36,277 bases of DNA from Neocallimastix lanati (nom. inval.) (taxonomy: Eukaryota; Neocallimastigomycota; Neocallimastigomycetes; Neocallimastigales; Neocallimastigaceae), in NCBI GenBank assembly GCA_016946835.1, contig JACVTC010000298.1, positions 17,501 to 53,777 on the forward strand. Reading direction: 5' to 3'. Positions within the stretch are counted from its first letter, which is position 1; the number at the start of each line of letters is the position of its first letter. Below the pieces are notes generated by a model that saw only the letters and a program-made list of their open reading frames with translations, made no database searches and had not been told where the DNA came from. Both the position numbers and the translations under genes were made by a program. Shown in pieces: positions 12,447-24,418 of this stretch.

Positions 12447-13416
12447 TGTAAACAAATTCATAGATAAAAACAATACAAAACAAAAACAAAACAAAAACAA
12501 AAAAACAAAAAAACAATTAATTTATGTATTCTTTTATTTAATTTATGTATTCTTTTATTTAATTTAAAATTTTTATATAAAAAAAATAAATAAAATATAT
12601 TAATATATATATAATAAAAGTAAAAAAAAAATATAATAAAAATATAATAAAAATAAAAATTTGGTCTTCTTTTTATTTTTATTTTTTTCTTTTATTATTG
12701 TTATTAATATTATTTTATTTATTCCTTTACTTTTTTTTTTTTTTTAAAAAAAAAATTAATTTATTAAATATATTTATATTTATATTTTTATAATATTTTA
12801 ATATTTTTAATTTTTTTTTACATTTTATTTTATTTATTTATTTATTTATTTATTATATATTTTTATTATTATTATATATACATATTTAATTTTTATAATT
12901 TTTTAGCATTTTAATCTTTTTTTTTTTTTTTTTTTAAAATTTTCAAAGGCGTAGATTTACTAAAGAATTATAGCAAGGCAATTTGGAAAAAAGGATACAC
13001 CCATCCTCACACATAGTATTATGATTAAAAAAAAAAAAATTTTTTTTTTTCTTTTATTTAATAATAGTAATAGTAATTTAATTCTCTTTTTTTTTTTTTT
13101 TTATACCATTCTAATCTTAATAGTTTTTTAAGTTTAGTATTTCTATATTTTCTTTTTAAATTATAAAACTTAACAAAGTAATTAATTTTTGTTTTTAATT
13201 CAAATGTATCAAAAATAAAATCAAAAAAAAAAAAATAAAATAATATATTTATAAATATATAATCTATTAAATAAAGTTTTATTCCTCATTTTATAAAAAA
13301 AAAAAAAAAAAATTATAATACATATAAAGGAATATAATTTTTGAGTATTCAATTTAAAAAGTATTTTATATATTTATGAATCTTATTTTAAATTTGCTTT
13401 TAATGATACATGTAAC

Positions 13417-13447
<31 letters not shown>

Positions 13448-13510
13448 TTATAAATTAATTATATTAAAATAGTTTTTAATTGTAAAGTTCTATTTTTATT
13501 TTAAATTCAC

Positions 13511-13547
<37 letters not shown>

Positions 13548-14915
13548 CAAAAGACACTTATGAATCATCTATATATTTATTATTAATATACAAAAATATT
13601 ATATTGATAAAAATAAAAAGTTAAATAGTTTTTTAATATTTATTCCTATTATAGTACTCATACTAATATATAATATCAGTAATAATAATAATAAAATATA
13701 TATACATATAATAAATTTTATTTTTATTGAACATAATAGGTAAAGGTAGACTAATTTTATAAATTTTATTTGGAATTCATTATTAACAATTTTTTTTTAA
13801 AAAAAAAAAAAAAATTATAAATAAAAATGTAATAATAATTATAATAATAACAATAATTAAATATTTTTATTAAAGATTATTTTCTATTACGTTCTTAATT
13901 TAACTATCTTATTTTTTTTTAAAAAAAAAAATTATTATTTATATAGGAATCCCAGTAAAACTTCTTTTTTTTTTTTTTTTTCTTTTTTTTTTTTTTAGAA
14001 AAAATTAGTCTATGTTTTCTAATGCAATGTTATATAAACATATTATGAATAAAAAAATATACATAAAATGAATATTATTAATCACTTGTTTCAATAAATC
14101 TAAAATATTAATAATCATTTCTATAAAACAGTTCTGCATTTTTATTCATGTAATTACATTGTATTTACGTACAAAATTATATACTTTATATTAAAAAAAA
14201 AAAAAAAAATTAGGTAAAAATTATCAAGAGAGAAAATACATATATATATATATAATAAAATAATAATAATAAAATAATAATAATAATTTATAATAAAATA
14301 ATAATAATAAAATAACAATACTAATATTAAAATAATAATTATAAAATACTAATAATAATAAAATACCATGTGAAAATTAAGAAAAGAGAAAATTTTATCA
14401 TTTTATTTTATCAGAAAAATTTTTTTTGTATTATTTAAAAAATAAAAAATAAAAAATAAAAAAAAAAAAAAATTATATATATCTATATATCTATATATAT
14501 TTACAATTATGATAATGATAGTTGATAAAGAATAATCAAAAAATCTTTATAATTATAATTTAATTTTATTTACAATTATTTTATAATAAATTTATACGTA
14601 AATCAAGAAAATGTTAATAAAACTCCGAAAGCATATCAATTAGAAGTTTAGAAATAAATACTAAAAATCAATCTTGCTTAGAAAAGGAAATCTAAAATAT
14701 TTTAATCGTGATATTTTTTAAATGTAATATATAAATGATTATAAAATATAATTAATATAAATTGTTATATTAATAAAAATAGGTTAACTTCCAAAAATTA
14801 ACCAAATTATATTAAATATATATAAAAATAAATATATATATATATTTATACTGATTAAGATAATTATTTATTATTGATATTATAAACTATTGAAAAATTA
14901 TTCATTATGCTTTAT
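11760..14915. other. Long AT spacer with coding-like scraps
   Basis: Starts with the AT-rich 3' flank of copy A, including an A tract of about 60 bases (11889-11950) and AAT arrays (about 12158-12205). Three short stretches look derived from coding sequence. One is 12945-13016, 23 codons then a stop (VDLLKNYSKAIWKKGY). Another is 13554-13586, resembling the start of exon 3 of the four-TM genes (TLMNHLYIYY, then a stop). The third is 14592-14651, 19 codons then a stop (NQENVNKTPKAYQLEV). None has a start codon and a full gene structure. They may be relics of lost genes. The rest is homopolymer and A/T microsatellite. Confidence 0.4.
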
Positions 14916-15345
14916 CCATAATTCATTATTCATTATTTATTATTTATTATTTATTATTTATTATTTATTATTTATTATTTATTATTTATTATTTATTATA
15001 TATTATTTATTATTTATTATTTATTATTTATTATTCAATTATTTATTATTTATTATTTATTATTTATTATTCAATTATTTATTATTCAATTATTTATTAT
15101 TTATTATTTATTATTTATTATTTATTATTTATTATTTATTATTTATTATTTATTATTTATTATTTATTATTTATTATTTATTATTTATTATTTATTATTT
15201 ATTATTTATTATTTATTATTTATTATTTATTATTTATTATTTATTATTCAATTATTTATTATTTATTATTTATTATTTATTATTTATTATTTATTATTTA
15301 TTTATTATTCAATTATTCAATTATTCAAATGTTCATTATTTATTA
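14916..15345. repeat. Heptamer satellite, T orientation
   Basis: TTTATTA heptamers with sporadic attcaatta variants. The + strand is open throughout, reading FIIYYLL repeats. The non-repeat tail 15382-15441 continues the frame as KFSLNQKETVLLEQINKYK and a stop, which looks coding-like and may be a gene relic fused by chance to the open satellite frame. Confidence 0.9.
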
Positions 15346-15441
15346 TTCATTATTCGTAATGCATTAATATATATATATAATAAATTTAGTTTAAATCAAA
15401 AAGAGACAGTTTTACTAGAACAAATTAATAAATATAAATAA

Positions 15442-15767
15442 TTTGAAATAAATTCAATGTTTTCATTTTTATTTATTTTATATTTTATTTTTGATGAACA
15501 TAATATTTATTTAAACTAAATGTTAATTGTGTTACCCAAATTTTTAATTTAAAATTTTTAATAATTAGTTAATTAAAATATATATATATAATTTTATTTA
15601 TTTATTTTTTTATTTTAAAATATATAAAAAAGTAAACATTTTTTATAAAGTAATAAAAATTTGATTATTTAAATATATATATATAATAGATGATAAATCG
15701 TATTTCTTTATAATATTTATATATCAGAAAATAATAAAAAAAATTTTATATATAATTATTATTTAAA
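15442..15767. other. AT-rich spacer
   Basis: A/T tracts with TATATA stretches. No gene or RNA was recognised. Confidence 0.6.
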
Positions 15768-15975
15768 GAATAATAAATAATAAATAATAAATAAAAAGAA
15801 ATAAATAATAAATAATAAATAATAAATAATTATATAATAAATAATAAATAAAAAATATAATAAATAATAAATAATAAATAAAAAATAATAATGAATAATG
15901 AATAATAATTTATGAAAATTAATAATAAAAAATGAATAATAATTCATAAAAAAATAATAATAAATAATATATGAT
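15768..15975. repeat. Heptamer satellite, A orientation
   Basis: taataaa heptamers with ataaaaa and aatgaataa variants, in the opposite orientation to the array at 14916-15345, about 0.4 kb away. Confidence 0.85.
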
Positions 15976-16076
15976 AATTAATAAAAAAAAAAAATAAATA
16001 ATAATAAATAAAATAATAATGATAATAAAGTAGAATACGTTTTTTAAATCAATTTGAAAAAAAAAAAAGATTAAGA

Positions 16077-16537
16077 TTCCAGTGGATACCACGTGAATTG
16101 ATAGTGATTTCATGGAGAGTTTCAAAGATTTCATCTAGGATGAAGTTAAAACTTTCCACCTGAAAATGTTTTGCTAAAATTCATTGATCGTTGATATGAA
16201 AATAAAAAAAAAAAAAAATTTATATTACATTGTATTAATATTGGTTAATCCAGCTTATTTCTACTGAAAAAAAAAAAAAAAAAAATATATTACATTGTAT
16301 TAATATTGGTTAATCCAGCTTATTTCTACTGAAAAAAAAAGAGTATAAGACTTATGACCGTGATTGTTGAAGCTGATATCTTTTTATCTTCTGTAAAGAA
16401 TGTTGATGGTGAAGAGTGAAGGAACTTTGTTTCGTAATGCTTGGTCCAAGGTCTAACGGTAACAGTCTTCCCAGATTGGTTTTTTTAATCCAAAGAGTTG
16501 AAGGATGAATACTGAACCTTGAACTTGAGAATTCAAG

Positions 16538-16574
<37 letters not shown>

Positions 16575-17442
16575 GGATTATTGCTATGACCGAGGATAAT
16601 TGAAATAGATATGAAGATATGAAGGAAAGCTGTTAACTTCTGTATTAGGTGCTTGTAGTGTAGTGGGGTGACTCTAAAGTCACTCCATTCAAAAAAAAAA
16701 AAAAAAAAAAGATGTCTTTAATCCAAATAACCCCCTCACCATAGGCTATCTTCAACAACGGAATTATGAAACACTTCATTAAACTACTAAGACCCTTGAA
16801 ATGGAGATCACTCAACTACGGTGGTCACATTAAAATAGGATATGTTTCACAACACTTTTTTTTTTAAAGAGTTATATGGAATTTCATTGTCAACCAAGCC
16901 AAGCCATAAGGTCTGGAAAGAACATTGAATCCCTAATCAAGAGATCCATCCATCCTTCTTTTCTTTCTCTTTCCTACTTTCGCTGGTAGTGGGTACTCCT
17001 TCTTTCTCATTTCTACTATCAATGATACCGAGTACTGGTAGTTATGTTGTTGTTCACATGGCTTGGTGATAATACTTCTAACTGGAGGAGGTTCAATTCC
17101 ATTTGGTCTATTCCAAGGTATACCAAAAAGAAAATTTCCATATGTTCAATATTTCATTAGTCGGTATGCTCCTTATTTATGGTTTCAATGATAATGTTTT
17201 TTTTTTTTTTTTTTTTTTTTACTGAAGATCTTTCTGCTCGTTAGAATGAAATTGGGCCTTTTCTATCCATTCGTTAGAAATCACAATTCTATTAGTGTCT
17301 CTGATCAATCAAGAAGTTTTTCCCCGGTTAGGAATCTATTTCTTAAAAGTGCTCGTAGAGCTTTAGCTATTCATTATGAAGTTCTTCCATACTTGTATGT
17401 ACACTCTCTTCATTGGAATTCATACTAATACTGGTAATGACT

Positions 17443-17481
<39 letters not shown>

Positions 17482-18190
17482 CACAAGCCTTCCTTCTGGT
17501 CAACCAATTCTGTTGCTATTGATAATGATGAACAATTCCTCTTTGGCGGTTTAAGGGTATGATGATTACTCCAGTTCTTAAGGAGGGTGCTAGATTCCTG
17601 TTTAATGGTGACTTCTTCCCAACATGGTTAAAATAGTACACGACTTGGTTATGACCCAACTTTTTTTTTTTTTCCTTCAGAGGTCCAACCTACAAGAATT
17701 TAGATGCTCCCCTGAGAAATCTATTCCAGTTCATATTTCGTGGGGTTACCTCGTTCCAACTCAAGGGTTTCAAAGTTTTAACATTTATGTTAAAAAAAAA
17801 CCAGTAATTCTCCGTCTCATTGTTGCATTAGATAATGAAGGTTAAGGCTAATGGTGAATTTTTTTTTTTTTTTTTTTTTTTTTTGACCTTGATAATGGTA
17901 GTAGTAGTATTTGATATTAAGGGTAAGAAATATTAGAAATTAAATAGGCTTCTAAAGGAAAAGTCAGGGTTCCCCTCACTGTCTCTAGTTCTTACTACTT
18001 TTGATGAAAGTCATACGCATGCTACCATTAAGGTTCTTGGTATTGAAAATGAACTCTCTGGGGTTGTTGTTGTTGTTGAACAAGATAAATCTACTACTGT
18101 TAAATTTACTTTACAGGGAAGGTGTTTTAACTGTTGAAGATCTTGTTATTAGCATAAATAAATGAAGATTTCACTCGTAACTGGACTTAA
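16077..18190 (+). pseudogene. Glycoside hydrolase family 31 (alpha-glucosidase-like) pseudogene
   Basis: Family landmarks appear in order but in shifting frames: PVDTT then IDSDFMESFKDF (16077 on), YKTYD (about 16345), VFPDW (about 16464), EIDMK at the nucleophile region (about 16600), LEMEITQLRW (about 16795), WLGDNTSNWR with the acid/base Asp (about 17061), GLFYPFVRNHN (17255), ALAIHYEVLPYLYVHSLHW (about 17358), DAPLEK-like PEKSIPVHISWGYLVPTQ (about 17708), RLIVALDNEG, and a C-terminal NEDFTRNWT then TAA at 18190. GH31 enzymes hydrolyse terminal alpha-glucosides. Multiple frameshifts and stops rule out function. The N-terminal domain and the first part of the barrel are missing. Long T or A tracts interrupt the coding sequence at about 16542-16570, 16693-16711, 17199-17220, 17443-17477 and 17861-17884. 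Base composition is far less AT-rich than the flanks. Confidence 0.9.
16220..16331 (+). repeat. 66-bp tandem duplication inside the GH31 pseudogene
   Basis: The segment from tatattacattgtattaat to ttatttctactg occurs at 16220-16265 and again at 16286-16331, separated by a run of A. It encodes the HYIVLILVNPAYF stretch that matches the GH31 region just before the YKTYD motif. So the duplication arose within the decaying gene. Confidence 0.9.
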
Positions 18191-18805
18191 ATTTTTTTTT
18201 TCTTAAAAAAAAAAAAAAAAAGAAATAATAAGTAAAAAAAAAAAAAAATTAGAAATTAAAAATTAAAAAAGAAAATCTTTCCAATGGATTTAAAAAACTT
18301 CAAAGAATTTTAATATATATATAAATTTAAAATATAAAATAATAATAATTTTTTTTTTTTTTTTATTTTAATATTTATTATTAAATTTTTTTTATGGTTC
18401 TTTTAAATATATACATTATATATTAATGTATATATATAATATAAAATACTAATATATATAAAGTGTTATAAAAAATTACCAAATAATTTAATGTATAAAA
18501 ATATTTTTCTTTTATTTTATTACAAAAAAATGTTAAGATAAATATATATATATTTATATATATATAAATTTTAATATATATATTTATAAAAAAAAATAAT
18601 AATAAATAAATACTTAAATATTTAAATATTTAAATACTTTATATATATTTTATTTATATTTAAAAAAAAAATAATAATAATAAATAAATACTTAAATATT
18701 TAAATTTAATACTTTATTTTATTTTTATTTAAAAAAAAAAAATAATAAATACTTAAATATTTAAATTTAATACTTAAGAATGATAAAGGAATTTTAAAAA
18801 AATTG

Positions 18806-18837
<32 letters not shown>

Positions 18838-19587
18838 TACTAAAGTATTTTATTTATATATAAAATGTTTTTATTTTATATTATTATATGATCTTTTTAT
18901 TATTATTATTATTATTATTATTAGTAATAAATAATAATTAAAAAAAAAAAAAAAAAAATTGTTGAAATATTAGGGATAAAATAAATAAAAATATAAATAT
19001 AAATATTTAACTATTAATTAATAGATATTATTGCTAATAAATATTATTATTAATTATTAATATTATTAATTAATATTATTATTAATTAATATTATTATTA
19101 ATAAATATAAATAGATATTATTATTATTAATAAAAGTACCATTATAATATCTATAAATATTATAGATTCTACTAAGTATAAAAAAAATAAATTTTATATT
19201 CTAAAACCAAAAAAAAAAAAAAAAAAAAAAAATTCGAACGGTACATTATTTTTTTTTTTTTATTCGTTAATGTGTTTTCTAATTATTTATAATTATTAAT
19301 GTTCATAATTGCTCTCATTGTATGTATTTACTTTTTAATAAAAATTCATGACTTTTCTATTTAGACTCTAAATTATTCACTAATATCAATGTTTATTTTT
19401 TTTTTCTTTATTCTAAATTATTCATCTCTCTTCAGGTTCTTCTGAAGTAATCCTTTATATGATGCCTTTTTTTTTTTTTTTTTTTTTTTAATACTCTCTC
19501 TGTAAATCTATTATTTATCTATCAATTATCATTTTATTTATTTGTTTATTTATTTATTTATTTAATTGAATTGAATGAATTGATAGA
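18191..19587. other. AT-rich spacer, one more complex stretch
   Basis: 18590-18790 holds three diverged copies of an aataaatacttaaatattta unit. 18890-18930 is an ATT array. 19000-19140 is a TTAATATTATTA block. The stretch 19230-19540 is more complex and includes a hairpin (CTTCAG at 19430-19435 with CTGAAG at 19442-19447), but it has no open frame I can defend on either strand. Confidence 0.55.
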
Positions 19588-19707
19588 ATTATTTGATATA
19601 ATCAAATATATATATAAAATATTATAAATAAAATATTATAAATAAAATATAATAAATAAAATATAATAAATAAAATATTATAAATAGTCTATTTGATATA
19701 ATCAAAT
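19588..19707. repeat. Two palindromes flanking a 13-bp tandem array
   Basis: The imperfectly centred palindrome atttgatataatcaaat occurs twice, near 19588-19604 and 19690-19706. Between the copies is a tandem array of aaatattataaat-type units. The symmetrical arrangement resembles a small terminal-repeat element or a local duplication. Confidence 0.7.
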
Positions 19708-19838
19708 AGAAATACTAAAAAAAAAAAAAAAAAAGAAAATCTTAAATAATAATTTTTTATTTTTTTTTTATTTTTCCTTAATTTTATACGTTGTAAAGAA
19801 TAATTTTGTGTAACATGATGTAATTTTATTTATATTAA

Positions 19839-19874
<36 letters not shown>

Positions 19875-20039
19875 GGTATTTTTATTTATTTATTTATTTT
19901 AAGAGTTTTAGTTTAAAATTCTTTTTTTTATTTATTTATTTATTTTATTTTATTTTATTCTCTTTTCTTAACTCCACTTTAAAATTATCTGTCATTTATT
20001 TATTTATTTATTTATATATTATTAATTAATATTAAATAT

Positions 20040-20680
20040 ATTTAATATTTATTATTTATTTATTTAATTATTTATTATTTATTATTTATTATTTATTATT
20101 TATTATTTATTATTTATTATTTATTATTTATTATTTATTATTTATTATTTATTATTCAATTATTTATTATTTATTATTTATTATTTATTATTTATTATTT
20201 ATTATTTATTATTTATTATTTATTATTTATTATTTATTTATTATTTATTATTTATTATTTATTATTTATTATTTACTTATTTATTTTTTATTATTTATTA
20301 TTTATTATTTATTATTTATTATTTATTATTTATTATTTATTATTTATTATTTATTATTTATTATTTATTATTTATTATTTATTATTTATTATTTAATTAT
20401 TTATTATTCCATTATTTATTTATTAATAAATACTCTTTTTATTATTTATTTATTCATTATTTATTATTTATTATTTATTATTTATTATTTATTATTTATT
20501 ATTTATTATTTATTATTTATTATTTATTATTTATTATTTATTATTTATTATTTATTATTTATTATTTAATTATTTATTATTCCATTATTTATTTATTAAT
20601 AAATACTCTTTTTATTATTTATTTATTCATTATTTATTATTCCATTATTTAATTATTGATTATTTCCATTATTCAATTAT
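20040..20680. repeat. Heptamer satellite, T orientation, with higher-order copies
   Basis: TTTATTA heptamers. A longer block containing aataaatactctttttatta appears twice, with actct at 20432 and 20605, 173 bases apart. So the array has a higher-order period. The block lies about 0.7 kb upstream of copy B of the four-TM genes. Confidence 0.9.
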
Positions 20681-21381
20681 TTTTTTTTTTTAAACGGATT
20701 TATAATTTAAAATTATTAAAGTTTAGGATCAATCATCCTTATCGTACAAAATATTTTGGTAATAATAATTTTTAAAAAAAAAAAAAAAAAAATTTCAACT
20801 AAAACTTTCTTATGTTAAACAAATCAAAACAAATTTGACAATTCATTATCCTTTGAGTACAAAGGCTTATTAAAGTATTTTCATTAAAATATTAATTAAA
20901 ATATACTATAAATATATTATTGTTTGTGGCTTTACTTTATTCCACTTTTTAAATTTGTAAATGAATTTCTTGGTTCGTTCAGAATTAAAAAAAAACTTTA
21001 TTTTAATGTTTTTTTTTTTTTTTTAATGAATTACTATTAAAAAGAATATTTTTTGTGTCAATTTCCATAATTAAATAAATAAATAAATAAAATATATATA
21101 TATATATTATATTATATATTATATATATAAAATACAAACAAAACTTGAAAAAGTTCAAAAAAAAATATTAAAAAAGTTTGAAAATAATTCATTTAATAAT
21201 TAAAAAAAAAAAAAAAAAGTTTTTTTTTTTGAACCTTTCCATAAAACTTAGAGGAAAAAAAAAAGGGAAAAATATTCACTAAAAATAAATATTGAAAAAA
21301 AATAAAAATATAAATTGAATTTATAAAATATAATTATATAGAGTTAGCAAAAAAAAAATATTAATAATAAATAAATAAAAA
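20681..21381 (+). promoter_or_regulatory. Upstream flank of four-TM copy B
   Basis: A less repetitive region with T and A tracts. A perfect hairpin CCTTTG-agta-CAAAGG lies at 20850-20865. The start codon of copy B is preceded by an A-rich leader (aaataaataaaaaATG). No known promoter element is recognised. Confidence 0.3.
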
Positions 21382-22617
21382 ATGAATTCTTTAAGTGATA
21401 AAGAAAAGACCTATGCAGTAAAAAATGATATTAAAAAGGTAATAAAACATGAAAATATTGAATTTAAAAGAAATTTTCCTCAAATAAACAAATGTTGGTT
21501 ATGTTGCTGCTTTCCATTAGGTTACTCTATAAAACTCTCCACCGTGTTATTAATAGTAAATATCTGTTTCCTATTTACATATTATTTATGAATATATATA
21601 TATATACTTTGTTTTTGTTTTTTGTTTTTTTTGTTTTTTTGTTTTTTTTTTTAATAAAAAATATATGATAAATGTATATATATTTATATATATATATATA
21701 TAAAACCCAATTCAAAATATTGAATTATTAATTACTTTTTTTAATAAAATTATTTTGTTTATAATATATATATATATATATATATACTATAAAAACTATT
21801 TATTATATAAAAGATATGGTTCCTATTAACAAAAGTAATAATTATAATAAAAAAACCTATTAATATAGATATTCTCATTTATATTATTATTATCTTCTCA
21901 GCTCTAATATTTTTGTATGGTGTTCATAAAGTAAGTATTACATTGTTTTTTAAAATAAATAATAAATATTTATTAATAATATAAATAAAGCTCATTACTT
22001 TATATTTTAACTAAATTTAAATTTTTAACAATAAAAAAATTTTTTGGTCATTATTTATTTATTCTTATATATTTTTATCAATAAAATAAATAAATAATAT
22101 ATAGAAAAATTATATTTGTATGGATCAATACCTCAATTTGTTTTTATTATACTTAGTATATTATATTTTATTTAGCAATATTAAACTTTTAAAAGTATTT
22201 ACAAGTGATTATTATTATGAAAATATGAAAGTTTTAATAAAAAACTTTTTTCCAAATTTACCAAATTACGAACTTGATAATTACATAAGTTATTTGAAAT
22301 TTTTCTCCATATTCTCATATTTATTACCATTATTAATTTATGTAAGTATTTTTTTTTTTTAATTTTATTTTATTTTATTTTATTTTATTTTTATATATAT
22401 AGAATTCAATATTTTTAGTTTTTTTATAAATCTTTTAATTCAATAAAAATAATTATCAATTTAATATTTATATTTTATAATTTATATTATTTTCATTTGA
22501 TGTTATTATTACTATTAGATATATTATTTTTTGACGTTAGGTTCCTATGTTGAATTTATTGAAAATAATATTATCAGAGTAGAAACCGTTAAGAACTCTG
22601 AAGAAAATATTGAATAA
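21382..22617 (+). CDS. Four-TM membrane protein family, copy B
   Basis: Exons 21382-21555, 21814-21930, 22105-22341 and 22519-22617 join in one frame to 208 residues. Donors are gtaaat, gtaagt and gtaagt; all introns are phase 0. The lysine-rich N-terminus leads to a cysteine cluster (NKCWLCCCFPLGYSIKLS), then TM1 across the exon 1/2 junction and TM2 in exon 2 (LIYIIIIFSALIFLYG). Exon 3 opens KNYICMDQYLNLFLLY (TM3), followed by a polar loop of about 45 residues, and TM4 runs from FSIFSYLLPLLIY into exon 4. The tail is acidic (RVETVKNSEENIE). The layout (Cys-rich N-terminus, four TMs, long TM3-TM4 loop, short tail) recalls LAPTM-type endosomal proteins, but I see no decisive signature. The frame is intact, so copy B is probably functional. 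Confidence 0.82.
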
Positions 22618-22799
22618 TTTTATTAATATAATAATAATAATAATTATAATAATAAAATTACTCTTTTAATTTTAAAAAGTTATAACAGTTTTAACTATAC
22701 ACTTTGAAGAGTCAACTATTCTAAATATTAATAATTTTTATATAAAATAGAGCAAAAAAAAATAAAAAATAAAATAATAATAATAATAATAATTATAAT

Positions 22800-22950
22800 A
22801 ATACTGTACTATACTAAATAATTACTATTGAATAGTAATATTTTAACATTTAATAATTTCATTTAATATGTAAAAATTAAATTCACAAAAATTACTTAGA
22901 AATTAAAATATTAATAATAATATCTAATTTAAGTTTTCTTTATATAATCA

Positions 22951-22988
<38 letters not shown>

Positions 22989-23070
22989 TATATTATATTT
23001 AATAATTACTATTGAATATTTTAACATTTAATAAATTCATTTAATCTATGAATTTAATTCTCAAAATTAT
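22800..23070. repeat. Diverged direct duplication downstream of copy B
   Basis: Segments about 22800-22880 and 22983-23065 share aataattactattgaata, ttttaacatttaata and ttcatttaat in the same order. They are separated by an A tract of about 30 bases. The rest of 22618-23316 is AT spacer without a gene. Confidence 0.7.
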
Positions 23071-23316
23071 AAAGATTTTATATATAATAAAGTACAAATA
23101 TTATACAAATAAAATATATATATATTATTTTTTTATTTTCTATCATAAATTTTTAATATATTTTCATATTAACACTTTTTTTTTTTTTTTTTTTTCCATA
23201 AGGAAAAAAAGAACCTATTTTCAAATTTTTAATTTATATATTTTTGTTTAGTGGTCAATTAATAATTTAATGAATATTTAAGTTTTTTTTTTTTTTTTTT
23301 TTTTAATAAGAAATAA

Positions 23317-24418
23317 TTTGAATAAATAATAAATAATAAATAATGGAATAATATATAATAAATAATGGAATAATAAATAATAAATAATTAAATAAATAAT
23401 AAATAATAAATAATAAATAATTGAATAATAAATAATAAATAATTAAATAATAAATAAATAAATAATAAATAATAAGAAGAGTATTTATTAATAAATAATA
23501 AATAATAAATAATAAATAATAAATAATAAATAATAAATAATAAATAATAAATAATAAATAATAATTAATAAATAATAAATAATAAATAATAAATAATAAA
23601 TAATAAATAATTAAATAATAAATAATTAAATAATAATAATAATAAATAATAAATAATAAATAATAAATAATAAATAATAAATAATAAATAATAAATAATG
23701 GAATAATAAATAATAAATAATGGAATAATAAATAATAAATAATGGAATAATAAATAATAAATAATTGAATAATAAATAATAAATAATAAATAATAAATAA
23801 TAAATAATAAATAATAAATAATAAATAATAAATAATAAATAATAAATAAATAAATAATAAATAATAAATAATTAAATAATAAATAATTAAATAATAAATA
23901 ATAAGAAGAGTATTTATTAATAAATAATAAATAATAAATAATAAATAAATAAATAATAAATAATTAAATAATAAATAATTAAATAATAAATAATAAGAAG
24001 AGTATTTATTAATAAATAATAAATAATAAATAATAAATAAATAAATAATAAATAATAAATAATTAAATAATAAATAATTAAATAATAAATAATAAGAAGA
24101 GTATTTATTAATAAATAATAAATAATAAATAATAAATAATAAATAATAAATAATTGAATAATAAATATTAGATAATAAATAATAAATAATAAATAATAAA
24201 TAATAAATAATTGAATAATAAATATTAGATAATAAATAATAAATAATAAATAATAAATAATAAATAATTGAATAAATAATTGAATAATAAATAAATAGAA
24301 TAATAAATAATAAATAATAAATAATAAATAATTGAATAAATAATTGAATAATAAATAAATAGAATAATAAATAATAAATAATAAATAAATAATTGAATAA
24401 TAATTGAATAATAAAATA
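23317..24418. repeat. Large heptamer satellite, A orientation
   Basis: About 1.1 kb of taataaa heptamers, with variants tggaataat and attgaataa. The marker motif agaagagtatttattaata occurs with agaag at 23475, 23904, 23996 and 24095. This is the reverse complement of the marker in the array at 25044-26852, so the two arrays face each other. The minus strand reads open as FIIYYLL-like repeats; no gene is implied. Confidence 0.92.

Noticed and set aside
17246-17845. Two short open frames that might be small genes
   Set aside because: Both are fragments of the GH31 pseudogene, continuous with homologous sequence in other frames.
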